Numbered from the stretch's first letter, positions 1 through 8,651 are shown. The stretch is 64,000 nt of DNA from Georgenia subflava (GCF_009193155.1 NZ_VUKD01000001.1:558001-622000), one strand, 5' to 3'. Numbers and translations are program-made. Notes: generated by a model from the letters alone, not told the origin.

Positions 1-119
1 CAGGGTGTAGGTCATGCGGACCATTGTCCCATCATCATCGGAGTGCGCTGCGTGGGCGCCCGTCGACGGCGACGGCCGGCCGTCCCCTTGCGGGAGCGGC
101 CGGCCGTCAGAGGTCGAGG

Positions 120-458
120 TCAGTTGGCCTTCTCGTAGGCCTCGCGGATCTCGGCGGAGATTCGACCGCGCTCGGAGACTTCGTACCCGTTGGTTCGGGC
201 CCACTCGCGGATCTTGCCTGCGTCCGAGGACGCGGCGCGGGCACCGGTGGACCCGCTGCCCCGCCTCGCCGTGGCGCGGCGGCCGCCGGCGCGGCGGGCG
301 TGGCCCACCCACTCGGCGAAAGACTCGCGCAGGGCATTGGCGTGTGCATCCGTCAGGTCGATCTCGTAGGAGATTCCGTCGAGGGCAAAGGTGACGGTCT
401 CGTCCGCGGGCGCACCGTCAATGTCGTCGATGAGCTGAACTTGCACCTTCTGCGCCAT
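120..458 (-). CDS. lsr2: Lsr2 nucleoid-associated protein
   Basis: Lsr2 is the actinobacterial H-NS-like protein that bridges DNA and silences AT-rich, often foreign, genes. The 112-residue product has the family's usual length. Its N-terminal oligomerisation domain starts MAQKVQVQLIDDIDG, a basic Ala/Gly/Arg linker lies at about 55-75, and the C-terminal DNA-binding domain carries the minor-groove RGR motif at about 97-99, in SERGRISAEI. An AGAAGG ribosome site lies about 8 bases before the ATG at 458. It is transcribed alone. Silencing by Lsr2 may be relevant to the lower-GC island at 48-51.6 kb (inference). Confidence 0.97.
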   Translation of the reverse strand: MAQKVQVQLIDDIDGAPADETVTFALDGISYEIDLTDAHANALRESFAEWVGHARRAGGRRATARRGSGSTGARAASSDAGKIREWARTNGYEVSERGRISAEIREAYEKAN

Positions 459-617
459 GTGTGTGCCTTCTTGTCGTCATTCACGGGAAACGGGATGCTC
501 CCGTGAGCACGATACAGAGATCGTGTCCGTGGACAGACACTAATTGGCACCCGAAGAATTGTCACGTCGGGTCGCGCGACTGTGGACGGCTTTTCGGCCA
601 AACCCGTCGAGCTTTCG

Positions 618-776
618 TCAAACCGCCGGCGCGGAAGAATCCTCCGACGTGCCCTCGTTCTCGAGCCGCTGTATCGCAGCGCGCTCGTTCCGGTCGGCGT
701 TCACGAAGGCGCGGATCACCACGTAGAAGAGAATTCCGGTGCCGATCGGGGGGATCAGCGCGATGACGTAGTCCAC
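618..776 (-). CDS. small membrane protein, 52 aa
   Basis: A short gene read directly from the sequence. The GTG start at 776 follows a TACACT -10 box by exactly six bases, the leaderless layout seen at many genes in this window. The product begins VDYVIALIPPIGTGILFYVV, which gives one transmembrane helix at about 4-22. A charged cytoplasmic tail follows (RAFVNADRNERAAIQRLE) and the protein ends SSAPAV. Similar 50-60 residue proteins are common in actinobacteria, but I know of no assigned function. It lies 159 bases upstream of lsr2 on the same strand, so co-transcription with lsr2 is possible. Confidence 0.75.
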   Translation of the reverse strand: MDYVIALIPPIGTGILFYVVIRAFVNADRNERAAIQRLENEGTSEDSSAPAV

Positions 777-782
777 GTGGCG

Positions 783-788
783 AGTGTA
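783..788 (-). promoter_or_regulatory. -10 box of the 52-aa gene (leaderless)
   Basis: TACACT on the minus strand, six bases (CGCCAC) before the GTG at 776. It supports both this small gene and its start codon. Confidence 0.6.
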
Positions 789-840
789 CGCGCTGCACTG
801 TCGGCCGCGTCAGGTCACGGGTGCGGCCGAGCCGCCGCCG

Positions 841-990
841 GCGCGCGACAGCGCGGTCGCTGCACGGTGGCCTGGTCGCCGCACGGCGGCTTGGTCGTCG
901 CGCAGCGGCGTCGTGGCCGCACAACGCCGGCGCGCGACTGCGCGGTCGCCGCACGGTCGGCGCACAACAATGCGGTAGCCGCACGGCGGC
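841..990. repeat. degenerate GC-rich direct repeats
   Basis: Four copies of a GGTCGCCGCACGG-like core lie at about 855, 874, 944 and 974. A longer near-match of about 28 bases (core GCGCGGTCGC) occurs at 841 and 930. No open frame here looks like a real protein. Confidence 0.5.
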
Positions 991-1449
991 GCGGTGGGCG
1001 CACGGGCGCAGCGCGCAGCAGGGTCTGTCGCAGTTTGCAATAGTGCGACATCTCTCAGTCTCCGCACATGCGGCCGGCCGGTCCGTGATCTCGCGCGATT
1101 GCAGGCGCCGCGATTACCCCGGTGCCGGGCGACGGCGCGGTGGGGAGAACTACCCATTCCCAAAATGAGGACATTCGGGCACGATGCCCGCCACCCGTTA
1201 ATTCACGGCCCTGCGCGACCGAAACTTCCGTGGCCGATTCCCCCTCGGCGAACCATCATCGCCGGGCGACCGAACCGTCGTCGAGATTCGGCCACCGAGC
1301 TATTTCGATGCCGCCTTGCCCAGATCCGGTCGACGGCGACGGTTTCGAGGCCACCGGCACGCGGCAAACCATTGATCGCTTCGTGGTTGCAAGGGCCCAC
1401 TGGATACGGCACGGCCCAGCGCCGGAGAACGGACCCGCCGGATACGGCT
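991..1449. other. non-coding stretch, no recognised feature
   Basis: Between the repeats and the tRNA-Thr terminator I see no convincing gene. The frames that stay open do so because the region is GC-rich. A short repeat of CGGATACGGC occurs near 1401 and 1439. Confidence 0.4.
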
Positions 1450-1481
1450 CGGCCCGGTACCGGGGAACCGGGACCGGGCCG
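1450..1481 (-). terminator. hairpin after tRNA-Thr
   Basis: Perfect 9-bp stem (CGGCCCGGT at 1450-1458 with ACCGGGCCG at 1473-1481) and a 14-nt loop, five bases beyond the tRNA 3' end. There is no T-tract, as is common for actinobacterial terminators. Confidence 0.6.
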
Positions 1482-1486
1482 AACGG

Positions 1487-1559
1487 AGCCGCCTAAGGGA
1501 ATCGAACCCTTGACCTATTCATTACGAGTGAATCGCTCTGCCGACTGAGCTAAGGCGGC
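1487..1559 (-). tRNA. tRNA-Thr (anticodon CGU)
   Basis: Complete 73-nt cloverleaf. The acceptor stem pairs GCCGCCT with AGGCGGC, the anticodon stem is ATTCA/TGAAT around a CTCGTAA loop, and the T arm contains GGTTCGATTCC. The anticodon CGT reads ACG threonine codons. The 3' CCA is not encoded. A -10-like TACAGT lies at 1597-1602 and a hairpin follows at 1450-1481. Confidence 0.96.
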
Positions 1560-1596
1560 GTGCGCGTCCGCCGGGCGGCGGGACGCAGCGCGGACC

Positions 1597-1602
1597 ACTG
1601 TA
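1597..1602 (-). promoter_or_regulatory. -10 box of tRNA-Thr
   Basis: TACAGT on the minus strand, 37 bases upstream of the mature tRNA 5' end. It matches the actinobacterial TANNNT pattern. Confidence 0.4.
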
Positions 1603-1621
1603 CCGGGGCAACCGGGCCACG

Positions 1622-1664
1622 GACAAAGTGAGCCTGCCCTCAGACAAAGTGAGCCTGCACTCAG
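1622..1664. repeat. 21-bp direct repeat spanning a stop codon
   Basis: Two copies of GACAAAGTGAGCCTGC plus CTCAG, starting at 1622 and 1643 (period 21). The second copy contains the TGA stop of the peptidase gene (1661-1663, complement strand). Confidence 0.8.
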
Positions 1665-3196
1665 CAGGTGAGTCCCTCCTCGGGGACCGTGCCGTGGATC
1701 AGGAAGTCCTCGACCGCGCCGGCGATGCAGTCGTTGGACCGGCCGTAGGCGGTGTGCCCCTCGCCCTCGTAGGTGACGAGGAAGCCGTTCTCCAGCTGCT
1801 CGGCAAGGCTGACGCTCCACTGGTAGGGCGTGGCCGGGTCGCCCGTGGTGCCGACGACCATGATCGGCGCGGAGCCCGCGGCCGTCAGGGCGCCGGCGTC
1901 GACTCCCTCGGCCGGCCAGCTGTCGCACAGCATGCCGCCATAGCTCAGCGCCGGCCCGAACGTGGGGGCGGCCTCGGCGAGCTCGTCCGCCTGCACCTCC
2001 CAGTCGGCGAGGTCGCCGGTGCTGGGATGGTCGAGGCAGTTGATCGCCCAGTTGGCCTCCGTGGAGTTGCTGGAGTAGGTGCCGTCGGCCTCGCGCGAGG
2101 CCATGAGGTCGGCGAGGAAGAGCAGCTGGGAGCCGTCGCGCTCGTTCATGGCCTGCTCCAATGCGGCCGTGAGGACGAACCACGTGGTGCTGTCGTACAG
2201 CGGCAGCAGGATGCCGGACAGGGCGAGCGAGGCAGTCAGGTCTCGGTCGGAGGCCGTGGGCAACGGGGTGTCCCCGGTGAGCTCCAGCAGCGTCTGGACC
2301 TGCTCGACGCCGCCGTCCACGTCTCCGGTGAGCGGGCACTCCGAGCCGGCCTGGCAGTCCGCGACGTAGGCCCGCAGCGCCTCCTCGAAGCCGATCGCCT
2401 GGTCGAGGGTCATCTGGTGGCTGTCGAGGGAGGGATCCATCGCACCGTCGAGCACGAGGTTTCCCACCTGCTCGGGGAACAGGTCGGCGTACGTCGCACC
2501 GAGGAACGTGCCGTAGGAGAAGCCCAGGTAGTCCAGCCGCTCCTCGCCGAGCAGGTGGCGCAGCACGTCCATGTCGCGCGCGGCCGAGACCGTGTCGACG
2601 TGTGCGACCAGGTCCCCGGAGCCCTCGGCACAGCCGTCGGCGATGAGTTCGGAGTCCGCGCGGTAGGCGCGCAGGCCCTCGTCGGTCTCGGTGTCGTAGG
2701 ACGCGCTGCGCAGCCGGTCAAGCTCGGCGTCGCTCACGCAGTCGATCGCCGTGGAGTCCCCCACTCCGCGCGGGTCGAACCCGACGACGTCGTATGCGGC
2801 GAGCAGGTCAGCACCGAACATGGCGGGCGCCGCCTCGACCAGGTCCAGGGCCGAGCTGCCGGGCCCGCCCGGGTTGATCAGCAAGGATCCGACCCGCGCG
2901 TCGTCGTCGCTCGACAGCCGCTTGAGCGCCAGGGTGATGCTCTCGCCGTCGGGCGCCTCGTAGTCGAGCGGGACGGTCGCCTCGGCACACTCGAAGTCCC
3001 CGCACGCCTCCCAGGTCAGCTCCTGGCCGTAGTACTCCTCGAGGCCGGCGGGCACCGAGGAGCCCGGTGCGGCGTCGGGCCCCACCTGTGTCACCGTCGG
3101 GTCGTCGCCCCGATCCGGCTCGGCGGAGCAGGCCGACAGCGTGAGCGCGGCGGCAGCGAGGGCGACAAGAACGCGGGCAGGGCGGGAAGCGGGCAC
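1661..3196 (-). CDS. secreted lipoprotein alpha/beta hydrolase, tripeptidyl aminopeptidase-like
   Basis: A 511-residue exported serine hydrolase of the TAP / proline iminopeptidase-like family, which cleaves peptides outside the membrane. It has a lipoprotein signal with lipobox LSAC and the lipidated Cys at 23. It shows the oxyanion-hole motif NPGGPGSS, the nucleophile elbow GFSYGTFLG, and late Asp and His motifs TTGDPATPYQW and GEGHTAYG, so the triad is complete. The C-terminal TAP-like domain is Cys-rich, as is usual for secreted members. The GTG at 3196 lies six bases after a TAGCGT -10 box, so the mRNA is probably leaderless. The substrate cannot be read from sequence. Confidence 0.9.
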   Translation of the reverse strand: MPASRPARVLVALAAAALTLSACSAEPDRGDDPTVTQVGPDAAPGSSVPAGLEEYYGQELTWEACGDFECAEATVPLDYEAPDGESITLALKRLSSDDDARVGSLLINPGGPGSSALDLVEAAPAMFGADLLAAYDVVGFDPRGVGDSTAIDCVSDAELDRLRSASYDTETDEGLRAYRADSELIADGCAEGSGDLVAHVDTVSAARDMDVLRHLLGEERLDYLGFSYGTFLGATYADLFPEQVGNLVLDGAMDPSLDSHQMTLDQAIGFEEALRAYVADCQAGSECPLTGDVDGGVEQVQTLLELTGDTPLPTASDRDLTASLALSGILLPLYDSTTWFVLTAALEQAMNERDGSQLLFLADLMASREADGTYSSNSTEANWAINCLDHPSTGDLADWEVQADELAEAAPTFGPALSYGGMLCDSWPAEGVDAGALTAAGSAPIMVVGTTGDPATPYQWSVSLAEQLENGFLVTYEGEGHTAYGRSNDCIAGAVEDFLIHGTVPEEGLTC

Positions 3197-3202
3197 GTCT
3201 GC

Positions 3203-3208
3203 ACGCTA
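3203..3208 (-). promoter_or_regulatory. -10 box of the peptidase gene (leaderless)
   Basis: TAGCGT on the minus strand with a 6-base gap to the GTG at 3196. Confidence 0.6.
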
Positions 3209-3344
3209 CCTGGCGGAGAAGATGCCGGACGCGCTGCCCCACAGACCGCTACGCCGTGACCTGCTGCCAGACCCGTGACCTGGCCTGCCATCCGGGGGTG
3301 TGGGAGAACACACACCGCCTCGGGCACAGCTGCGGCATGCTTCC

Positions 3345-4517
3345 TCAGCCCTGGGGTCGCAGGGCGACCATCATCGCCTCGACGGCGAGGAGCGGAGCGA
3401 CGTTCGCCGCCAGCCGCTCGCGCGCCACCCCTACCGCATCCATGCGCCGCACCGTCTGCTCCGGCGTCGTGCCGGCCGCGAGCCGGCGTATCTCGTCGCC
3501 GAACGCGGAGTTGACGAGGTCGACGTCCGCGCCGAGCTGGACGACGAGGACGTCACGGTAGAGCGAGAGCAGATCCACCATGGACCGGTCTAGCACGTCG
3601 CGCTGGGCGCGGGTCGCGCGCCGCTTCTGCTCGCCCTCGAGCTGAGTGACCTGGCTGCGCAGGGCAGGAGGCAGCCGGGCACCGGCCTCGGCACCGAGGT
3701 TGCGCAGCAGCTCGGCCTTCTCCGCGGCGTCGCGCTCCTCGGTGGCTGCCTTGGCGTCGGCGCCGGCGACCTCGATCAGGTCGGCGGCGGCGAGCACGGC
3801 GTCACCGACCCCGCGGATCGCCGTCGGGACGGCGAGCAGCCGACGACGGCGCTCACGGGCCTCCGGGTCACGCGCCAGGCGCCGGGCCAGGCCGACGTGG
3901 GACTGGGCGGCGCGTGCGGCGCTCAGGGCGACGTCGGGGTCGAGGCCGTCGCGCCGCACCAGGAGGTCGGCGACGGCGCGCGGGTCGGGGACCCGCAGGT
4001 GCACGGCCCGGCAGCGCGACCTGATCGTGGTGATGACGTCCTCCGGGCTGGGTGCGCACAGGAGCCAGACCGTGCGCGGCGGAGGCTCCTCGACGGCCTT
4101 GAGGAGCACGTTCGACGTGCGCTCGATCATGCGGTCGGCGTCCTCCATGAGCATCACGCGCCACCGGCCCTGCGCCGGCGCGCGCTGCGCCTGGGAGACG
4201 AGCGGGCGGATCTCGTCGATGCTGAAGACGACCTTCTCGGTCGAGATCAGGGCGACGTCGGCGTGCGTGCCGGCCAGCGCCGTCGTGCAGCCGTGACAGT
4301 GCCCGCAGCCGGGCTCGTCCGGGTCGGTGCACTGCAGGGCGGCGGCGAACGCCCGGGCGGCCACCGACCGGCCAGAACCGGGGGGACCCGTGATGAGCCA
4401 GGCATGGGTCATGGACCGGGTGGCCGAGTCGTCCGTCGCCTGGCGGGACGCGTCCACGGCGGCGCGGAGGGTGGCGACGACCTGCTCCTGGCCGACGACC
4501 TCGTCCCAGACGCTCAT
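3345..4517 (-). CDS. holB: DNA polymerase III subunit delta'
   Basis: Clamp-loader delta' subunit, 390 residues, which helps load the beta sliding clamp. The AAA+ N-terminus starts MSVWDEVVGQEQVV. A Walker A-like GPPGSGRS lies at 44-51 with Arg in place of the catalytic Lys, fitting the non-hydrolysing delta' role. A zinc module has Cys 63, 71, 74 and 77, followed by EDADRM (Walker B-like) and the SRC motif in IRSRCRAVHL. The ATG at 4517 overlaps the tmk stop (ATGA), so the two genes are translationally coupled. Much longer upstream frames are open only because of GC content. Confidence 0.95.
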   Translation of the reverse strand: MSVWDEVVGQEQVVATLRAAVDASRQATDDSATRSMTHAWLITGPPGSGRSVAARAFAAALQCTDPDEPGCGHCHGCTTALAGTHADVALISTEKVVFSIDEIRPLVSQAQRAPAQGRWRVMLMEDADRMIERTSNVLLKAVEEPPPRTVWLLCAPSPEDVITTIRSRCRAVHLRVPDPRAVADLLVRRDGLDPDVALSAARAAQSHVGLARRLARDPEARERRRRLLAVPTAIRGVGDAVLAAADLIEVAGADAKAATEERDAAEKAELLRNLGAEAGARLPPALRSQVTQLEGEQKRRATRAQRDVLDRSMVDLLSLYRDVLVVQLGADVDLVNSAFGDEIRRLAAGTTPEQTVRRMDAVGVARERLAANVAPLLAVEAMMVALRPQG

Positions 4518-5209
4518 CGGGCGGTCCCGGACGAACCGGCCGCGGAGGCCGGTGCGGGCAGCAGCGGAGCGAGCCGGGCGCGGACGGCGGCGTGGATCTC
4601 TTGCGGCGCCGCGGCGGCGTCGAGGACGAGGAAGCGGTCCGGCTCGGCAGCGGCGAGCGCCAGGAAGTGCTCGCGCACGCGGGCGTGGAAGTCCAGGGAC
4701 TCGCGCTCGAGCCGGTCGGGCGCACCCGTGCGCCGGGCAGCGGCGATCGCGGGGTCGAGGTCCAGCAGCACCGTCAGGTCGGGCAGCAGCCCGCGGGTCG
4801 CCCACAGCGAGAGGTCGCGGATCTCCTCGTCGCCGAGCGAGCGAGCCGCTCCCTGGTAGGCCACCGAGGAGTCGAGGTACCGGTCGGTGACGACGACGGC
4901 GCCACGCGCCAGCGCCGGCCGCACGAGGCTGTGCACGTGGTGGGCGCGGTCGGTGGCGTAGAGCAGCGCCTCGGTGCGCGGGTCGACGTCCTCGCCGTGC
5001 AGGACGGCGTCGCGCAGCACCTGCCCGAGGGCCGTCCCGCCGGGCTCGCGAGTGAGGACCACCTCGTGCCCGAGGTCGGTGAGCCAGGCCCCGAGGAGGT
5101 CGCGCTGGGTCGTCTTGCCGGCGCCGTCACCACCCTCGAGCGAGACGAGGCGCCCAGGGTGCGCACGATCGGCGGCGGAAGGGACGGCGGCGGGGACCTC
5201 GGGACTCAC
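4514..5209 (-). CDS. tmk: thymidylate kinase
   Basis: Phosphorylates dTMP to dTDP for DNA synthesis. The 231 residues include the P-loop EGGDGAGKTT at about 25-34, the DR motif in TREPGG, and TDRYLDSSVAYQG. The N-terminal 20 residues (PAAVPSAADRAHPG) form a short non-conserved extension. The GTG at 5209 follows a TACCCT -10 box by six bases, which supports a leaderless tmk-holB transcript. Coupling of tmk to holB is a common bacterial arrangement. Confidence 0.95.
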   Translation of the reverse strand: MSPEVPAAVPSAADRAHPGRLVSLEGGDGAGKTTQRDLLGAWLTDLGHEVVLTREPGGTALGQVLRDAVLHGEDVDPRTEALLYATDRAHHVHSLVRPALARGAVVVTDRYLDSSVAYQGAARSLGDEEIRDLSLWATRGLLPDLTVLLDLDPAIAAARRTGAPDRLERESLDFHARVREHFLALAAAEPDRFLVLDAAAAPQEIHAAVRARLAPLLPAPASAAGSSGTAR

Positions 5210-5215
5210 CCGGTC

Positions 5216-5221
5216 AGGGTA
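5216..5221 (-). promoter_or_regulatory. -10 box of tmk-holB (leaderless)
   Basis: TACCCT on the minus strand with a 6-base gap to the GTG at 5209. Confidence 0.6.
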
Positions 5222-5358
5222 GCCGTGGGAGAGGACACCTCCCGCCGTCGTCCTCAGCCGGGCGGAGGTCGGACATCCGTCCCGGCGGGGTGTCGATCGT
5301 CGGGGCCCTCGATCGTCACGGCAGTGTCAGCATCCGATCGACCGAGGAGGATGGACCC

Positions 5359-5736
5359 ATGCGCTACACGCTGCTGCTGCACTACCCCGAGGCGACCGGG
5401 GAGGACCTGGGCGCCGAGGCGATCGAGGAGGGGATGCGCGCCTTCGCCGCCTACGCCGAGACGCTGGAGCGGGCCCGGGTGCTGATCAGCGCCGAGGTGC
5501 TGCAACCCTCCTCGGAGACGACGACGCTGCGCCTCGTCGACGACCGGCTGCAGATCCAGGACGGTCCGTTCGCGGACACGAAGGAGCAGCTCGGCGGCAC
5601 CGTCGTCATCGACGTCCCCGACCTGGACGCCGCCCTCGCGTGGGCGCGCCAGGCGCCGTCGATCGCGTGGGGCCCGGTGGAGATCCGGCCCGGCGCGACC
5701 CACGTCGTCGACGGCGTGTGGCGCCCGAGCACGTGA
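5359..5736 (+). CDS. YCII/DGPF-domain protein, ECF42 partner
   Basis: A 125-residue ferredoxin-like YCII-family protein with the signature DGPF at 68-71, in IQDGPFADTKEQLGG. Proteins of this type are encoded beside ECF42 sigma factors. Their biochemical role is unknown, and they have been suggested as targets or partners of the sigma factor. The gene has a strong GAGGAGG ribosome site 8 bases before its ATG. Its TGA overlaps the GTG of the sigma gene (GTGA), so the two are translationally coupled. Confidence 0.9.
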   Translation: MRYTLLLHYPEATGEDLGAEAIEEGMRAFAAYAETLERARVLISAEVLQPSSETTTLRLVDDRLQIQDGPFADTKEQLGGTVVIDVPDLDAALAWARQAPSIAWGPVEIRPGATHVVDGVWRPST

Positions 5737-7034
5737 CGCCCACCGAGGTGCGGGCGGCGGCCGAGCTGGCCGCACGCACCTCCTACGGGCGGCTGGTCGC
5801 GATCCTGGCGGCACCGGCCGGCGACCTCGCGCTCGCCGAGGACGCGCTCTCGGATGCCTTCGAGCGGGCGCTGCGGACGTGGCCGCGCGACGGCGTCCCC
5901 GACAACCCCGAGGGGTGGTTGCTCACCGTGGCCAGGAACCGGCAGCGTGACGTCTGGCGATCGGCGGCCCACCGCACCGCCGCACCGCTCGACGCCGCCA
6001 CCGACCGCGGTCTCGGCGTGAGCCTCGACCTCGACCTCGACGCGCTCCCCGACCGCCGGCTGGAGCTGCTGTTCGTCTGCGCGCACCCGGCGCTGGCGGA
6101 GCCCGTCCGGACCCCGCTGATGCTGCAGACGGTCCTCGGGTTCGAAGCCGCCCAGATCGCGGCGGCCTACGCCGTGCCGGCCGCGACGATGGCCCAGCGG
6201 CTCGTCCGCGCCAAACGACGGATCCGACGAGCCGGGATCCCGTTCGTGGTTCCCGGGGTCGAGGCGATGCCCGAGCGACTTCCCGCGGTGCTGGAGGCGG
6301 TCTACGGCTGCTACGCCATCGCCTGGCCGGAGGCGGCCGAGGCGATGTCCCTCGCCGGGGAGGCGCACTACCTCGCCGTCACGCTCGCGACGCTGCTGGA
6401 GACCGAGCCGGAGGCCTGGGGACTGGCGGCGCTCGTCACCCTCTCGCTCGCGCGGACCACGCGCGCGACGGCGCGGTACGTGCCGCTCGAGGACCAGGAC
6501 CCGTCGACGTGGGACGCCGTCCTGGTCGCCGAGGGCGAGGGGTACCTGCGCCGGGCGGACCGGACCGGCCGCACCGGGGCACCCGGCCGGTTCCGCCTGG
6601 AGGCGGCGATCCAGGCGGTCCACTGCGAGCGGCTGCGCACCGGGCGGACCGACTGGGCGGCGCTGCGTGCGCTCTACGCCGCCCTGCTGAGGACGGCGCC
6701 GAGCCTGGGCGCCCGCGTCGCGCACGCCGCCGTCGTCGCCCACCTGGACGGACCGGCGGCAGGGCTGGCGCTGCTGGAGGAGCTCGCCGCCCCGGGCGAG
6801 GGGTTCCAGCCCCTCCACGCGGCGCGCGCGGACCTGCTCGCCCGCTCGGGTGATCAGGGTGGCGCTGCGGCGGCGTACGACCGGGCCATCGAGCTCACGC
6901 CGGACCCGCGCGTCCGGGCGTACCTGTCGGAGCGTCGCGCTCAGGCCGAGGCGGACACGTCTCACCCGCGACAGCCGCGGCCAGGTCTCGCCCGCGATCG
7001 CCCGGGCCCCGCGCAAGCATCCGGCGGGCCGTGA
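5733..7034 (+). CDS. ECF42-group RNA polymerase sigma factor with TPR-like C-terminal domain
   Basis: A 433-residue sigma-70 family protein. Region 2 lies at about 15-85, with DALSDAFERALRTWP and NPEGWLLTVARNRQRD. Region 4 lies at about 105-165 (LQTVLGFEAAQIAAAYAVP, then AQRLVRAKRRIRRAG). A helical C-terminal extension of about 250 residues contains YYG-type repeats (DUF6596/TPR). Known ECF42 members have no membrane anti-sigma factor and use this extension to control activity. The GTG at 5733 is chosen for its 4-base overlap with the DGPF gene. The last residues run into a tandem repeat at 7011, so the C-terminus is probably variable. Confidence 0.92.
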   Translation: MTPTEVRAAAELAARTSYGRLVAILAAPAGDLALAEDALSDAFERALRTWPRDGVPDNPEGWLLTVARNRQRDVWRSAAHRTAAPLDAATDRGLGVSLDLDLDALPDRRLELLFVCAHPALAEPVRTPLMLQTVLGFEAAQIAAAYAVPAATMAQRLVRAKRRIRRAGIPFVVPGVEAMPERLPAVLEAVYGCYAIAWPEAAEAMSLAGEAHYLAVTLATLLETEPEAWGLAALVTLSLARTTRATARYVPLEDQDPSTWDAVLVAEGEGYLRRADRTGRTGAPGRFRLEAAIQAVHCERLRTGRTDWAALRALYAALLRTAPSLGARVAHAAVVAHLDGPAAGLALLEELAAPGEGFQPLHAARADLLARSGDQGGAAAAYDRAIELTPDPRVRAYLSERRAQAEADTSHPRQPRPGLARDRPGPAQASGGP

Positions 7035-7140
7035 TGGCGCACGGCACTGCGCGCAAGCACCCGGCGGGCCGCGATAGGTCAGGGCACCCCGCGCGCAAGC
7101 ACCCCGGGCGGTAGCTCAGGGCACCCGCGCGCAAGCACCC
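7011..7140. repeat. tandem repeats between convergent genes
   Basis: Four copies of GCGCAAGCACCC-type units begin at 7011, 7051, 7093 and 7129 (spacing 40, 42, 36). The longer element GGCGGGCCG is shared by the first two. The sigma-factor stop (7032-7034) lies inside the first unit. Confidence 0.75.
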
Positions 7141-7151
7141 GCCGCCGGTCT

Positions 7152-8195
7152 TCACTCCCCCGGGTAGGCCACCCCGAGCTGACGACGCACCTCGTCCATC
7201 GTCTCCATGACCTCGATCGTGGCCTGCCACGGCATGGTCTCCGACTGCAGCTCGCCGGCGGCCACGCACCGGGCGACCTCGGCGGCCTGGTGCTGGAAGC
7301 CGCCGCCGTCGACGTCCCCGGGCCGCGGCCACATCCACCGCTCGCCGTCGTACGGCGTGACGACGAAGCTGTTGGGGACGAAGAAGGCACCGGCGACGTC
7401 GATCCGCCCTGCGGTGCCGACGACGGAGGCGGAGCTGGCGCTGCGGGCCCACATGTTCGCCGTGCACACGGCGACGACCCGCTCGTGCTCGCCGGTGTAG
7501 GTGAGCGTGATCGCCTCGTGGGCGTCGACCCCGCGGTCGGTGAGCACCCCGGCGGCGTGGACCCCGGCGGGTGCGCCGAGCAGGCTGTGGACGAAGGACA
7601 CGGGGTAGACGCCGAGGTCGAGCAGGGCCCCGCCGGCGAGCTCGGGCGCCAGGAGCCGTTCGACCTTGTCCAGGCGCTGGCCGTGGTCCGCGTGCACGGA
7701 CAGGATCTCGCCGAGGGAGCCGGACGCGACGACGGCGCGCAGGGCCACCAGGTGCGGCAGGAACCGCGACCACATCGCCTCCATCGCGAAGAGCCCCCGC
7801 GCCTCGGCCGCGGCGAGGACCTCGCGGGCCTCGGCGGCGTTGCGGGTGAAGGCCTTCTCCACCAGCACGTGCTTGCCGGCCTCCAGGGCGAGGAGGGCGT
7901 GCTCGTGGTGGAGGCTGTGCGGGGTGGCCACGTAGACGGCGTCGACCTGCGGGTCGGCCACGAGCTCGGCGTAGCCGCCGTGCACGGAGCCGATGCCGTG
8001 CGTCGCGGCGAACGCGGCGGCCCGGTCGAGGCTGCGCGAGCCCACCGCCACGACCTGCTGTGCCGACCTCTCCGGGACCTCGCGGGCGAACCGGTTGGCG
8101 ATGCCGCCGGCACCGAGGATCCCCCAGCGCAGCGGCGGGGCGTCGTGCGGATCGGGCGGGACGGGCAGGGTGGGCGTCGTCGCCTGGGCGCTCAT
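7152..8195 (-). CDS. Gfo/Idh/MocA family oxidoreductase
   Basis: A 347-residue NAD(P)-dependent sugar- or inositol-type dehydrogenase. The Rossmann fold starts LRWGILGAGGIANRFA at about 22-37. VEKAF, the family's EKP-like catalytic Lys site, lies near residue 113. The C-terminal alpha/beta substrate domain contains DLGVYPVSFVHSL. The ATG at 8195 is six bases after TAGCCT, so the gene is probably leaderless. The substrate is not predictable: nearby genes give no sugar pathway. Confidence 0.9.
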   Translation of the reverse strand: MSAQATTPTLPVPPDPHDAPPLRWGILGAGGIANRFAREVPERSAQQVVAVGSRSLDRAAAFAATHGIGSVHGGYAELVADPQVDAVYVATPHSLHHEHALLALEAGKHVLVEKAFTRNAAEAREVLAAAEARGLFAMEAMWSRFLPHLVALRAVVASGSLGEILSVHADHGQRLDKVERLLAPELAGGALLDLGVYPVSFVHSLLGAPAGVHAAGVLTDRGVDAHEAITLTYTGEHERVVAVCTANMWARSASSASVVGTAGRIDVAGAFFVPNSFVVTPYDGERWMWPRPGDVDGGGFQHQAAEVARCVAAGELQSETMPWQATIEVMETMDEVRRQLGVAYPGE

Positions 8196-8201
8196 GGGGT
8201 C

Positions 8202-8207
8202 AGGCTA
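8202..8207 (-). promoter_or_regulatory. -10 box of the Gfo/Idh gene (leaderless)
   Basis: TAGCCT on the minus strand with a 6-base gap to the ATG at 8195. Confidence 0.6.
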
Positions 8208-8316
8208 CGCGGTGAGCTCGGGGGCGGGCCGCGCGCCGTGGGGTGTGCCGGACGGCGGGTCTCGGCAGCCTCGGGGTGCCTGACGTCGGGCACCTCCGCG
8301 TGGGCGCCGACGGCTG

Positions 8317-8651
8317 TCAGTCGTTCGGCGGGCGGAACTTGGCCATCGGGTCGTAGCCGAGCTCGTCGGCACCGGAGGCGCCGAGGGTGTTCACGTCGGT
8401 GTCGGGGTCGCGGTCGGCCCGGGCCGGGCTCTCGCTCCCGGCGACGCGGCGGTCGGCGGCCTCGGCGCGGACGCGGCTGACGGTCCGCAGGATCACGATC
8501 GCCTCGACCACCACGACGAGGCCGACCACGCCGATGAAGACCTCGAAGGGGATCAGGTGCATGACCCAGGCCAGCACCGACGCGGCGATCACCGAGCCGG
8601 AGATCACGGCAAGCACCACGAAGGTGCGTGCCGGGGGCGTCCGGTGCGCCA

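Noticed and set aside
1122-1548. Proteins ending PPKGIEPLTYSLRVNRSAD and similar across tRNA-Thr
   Set aside because: A well-known artefact of translating the complement of a tRNA gene.
3345-4805. holB extended to 486 residues
   Set aside because: The first 96 residues are a shadow of tmk. The ATG at 4517 begins the conserved delta' sequence.
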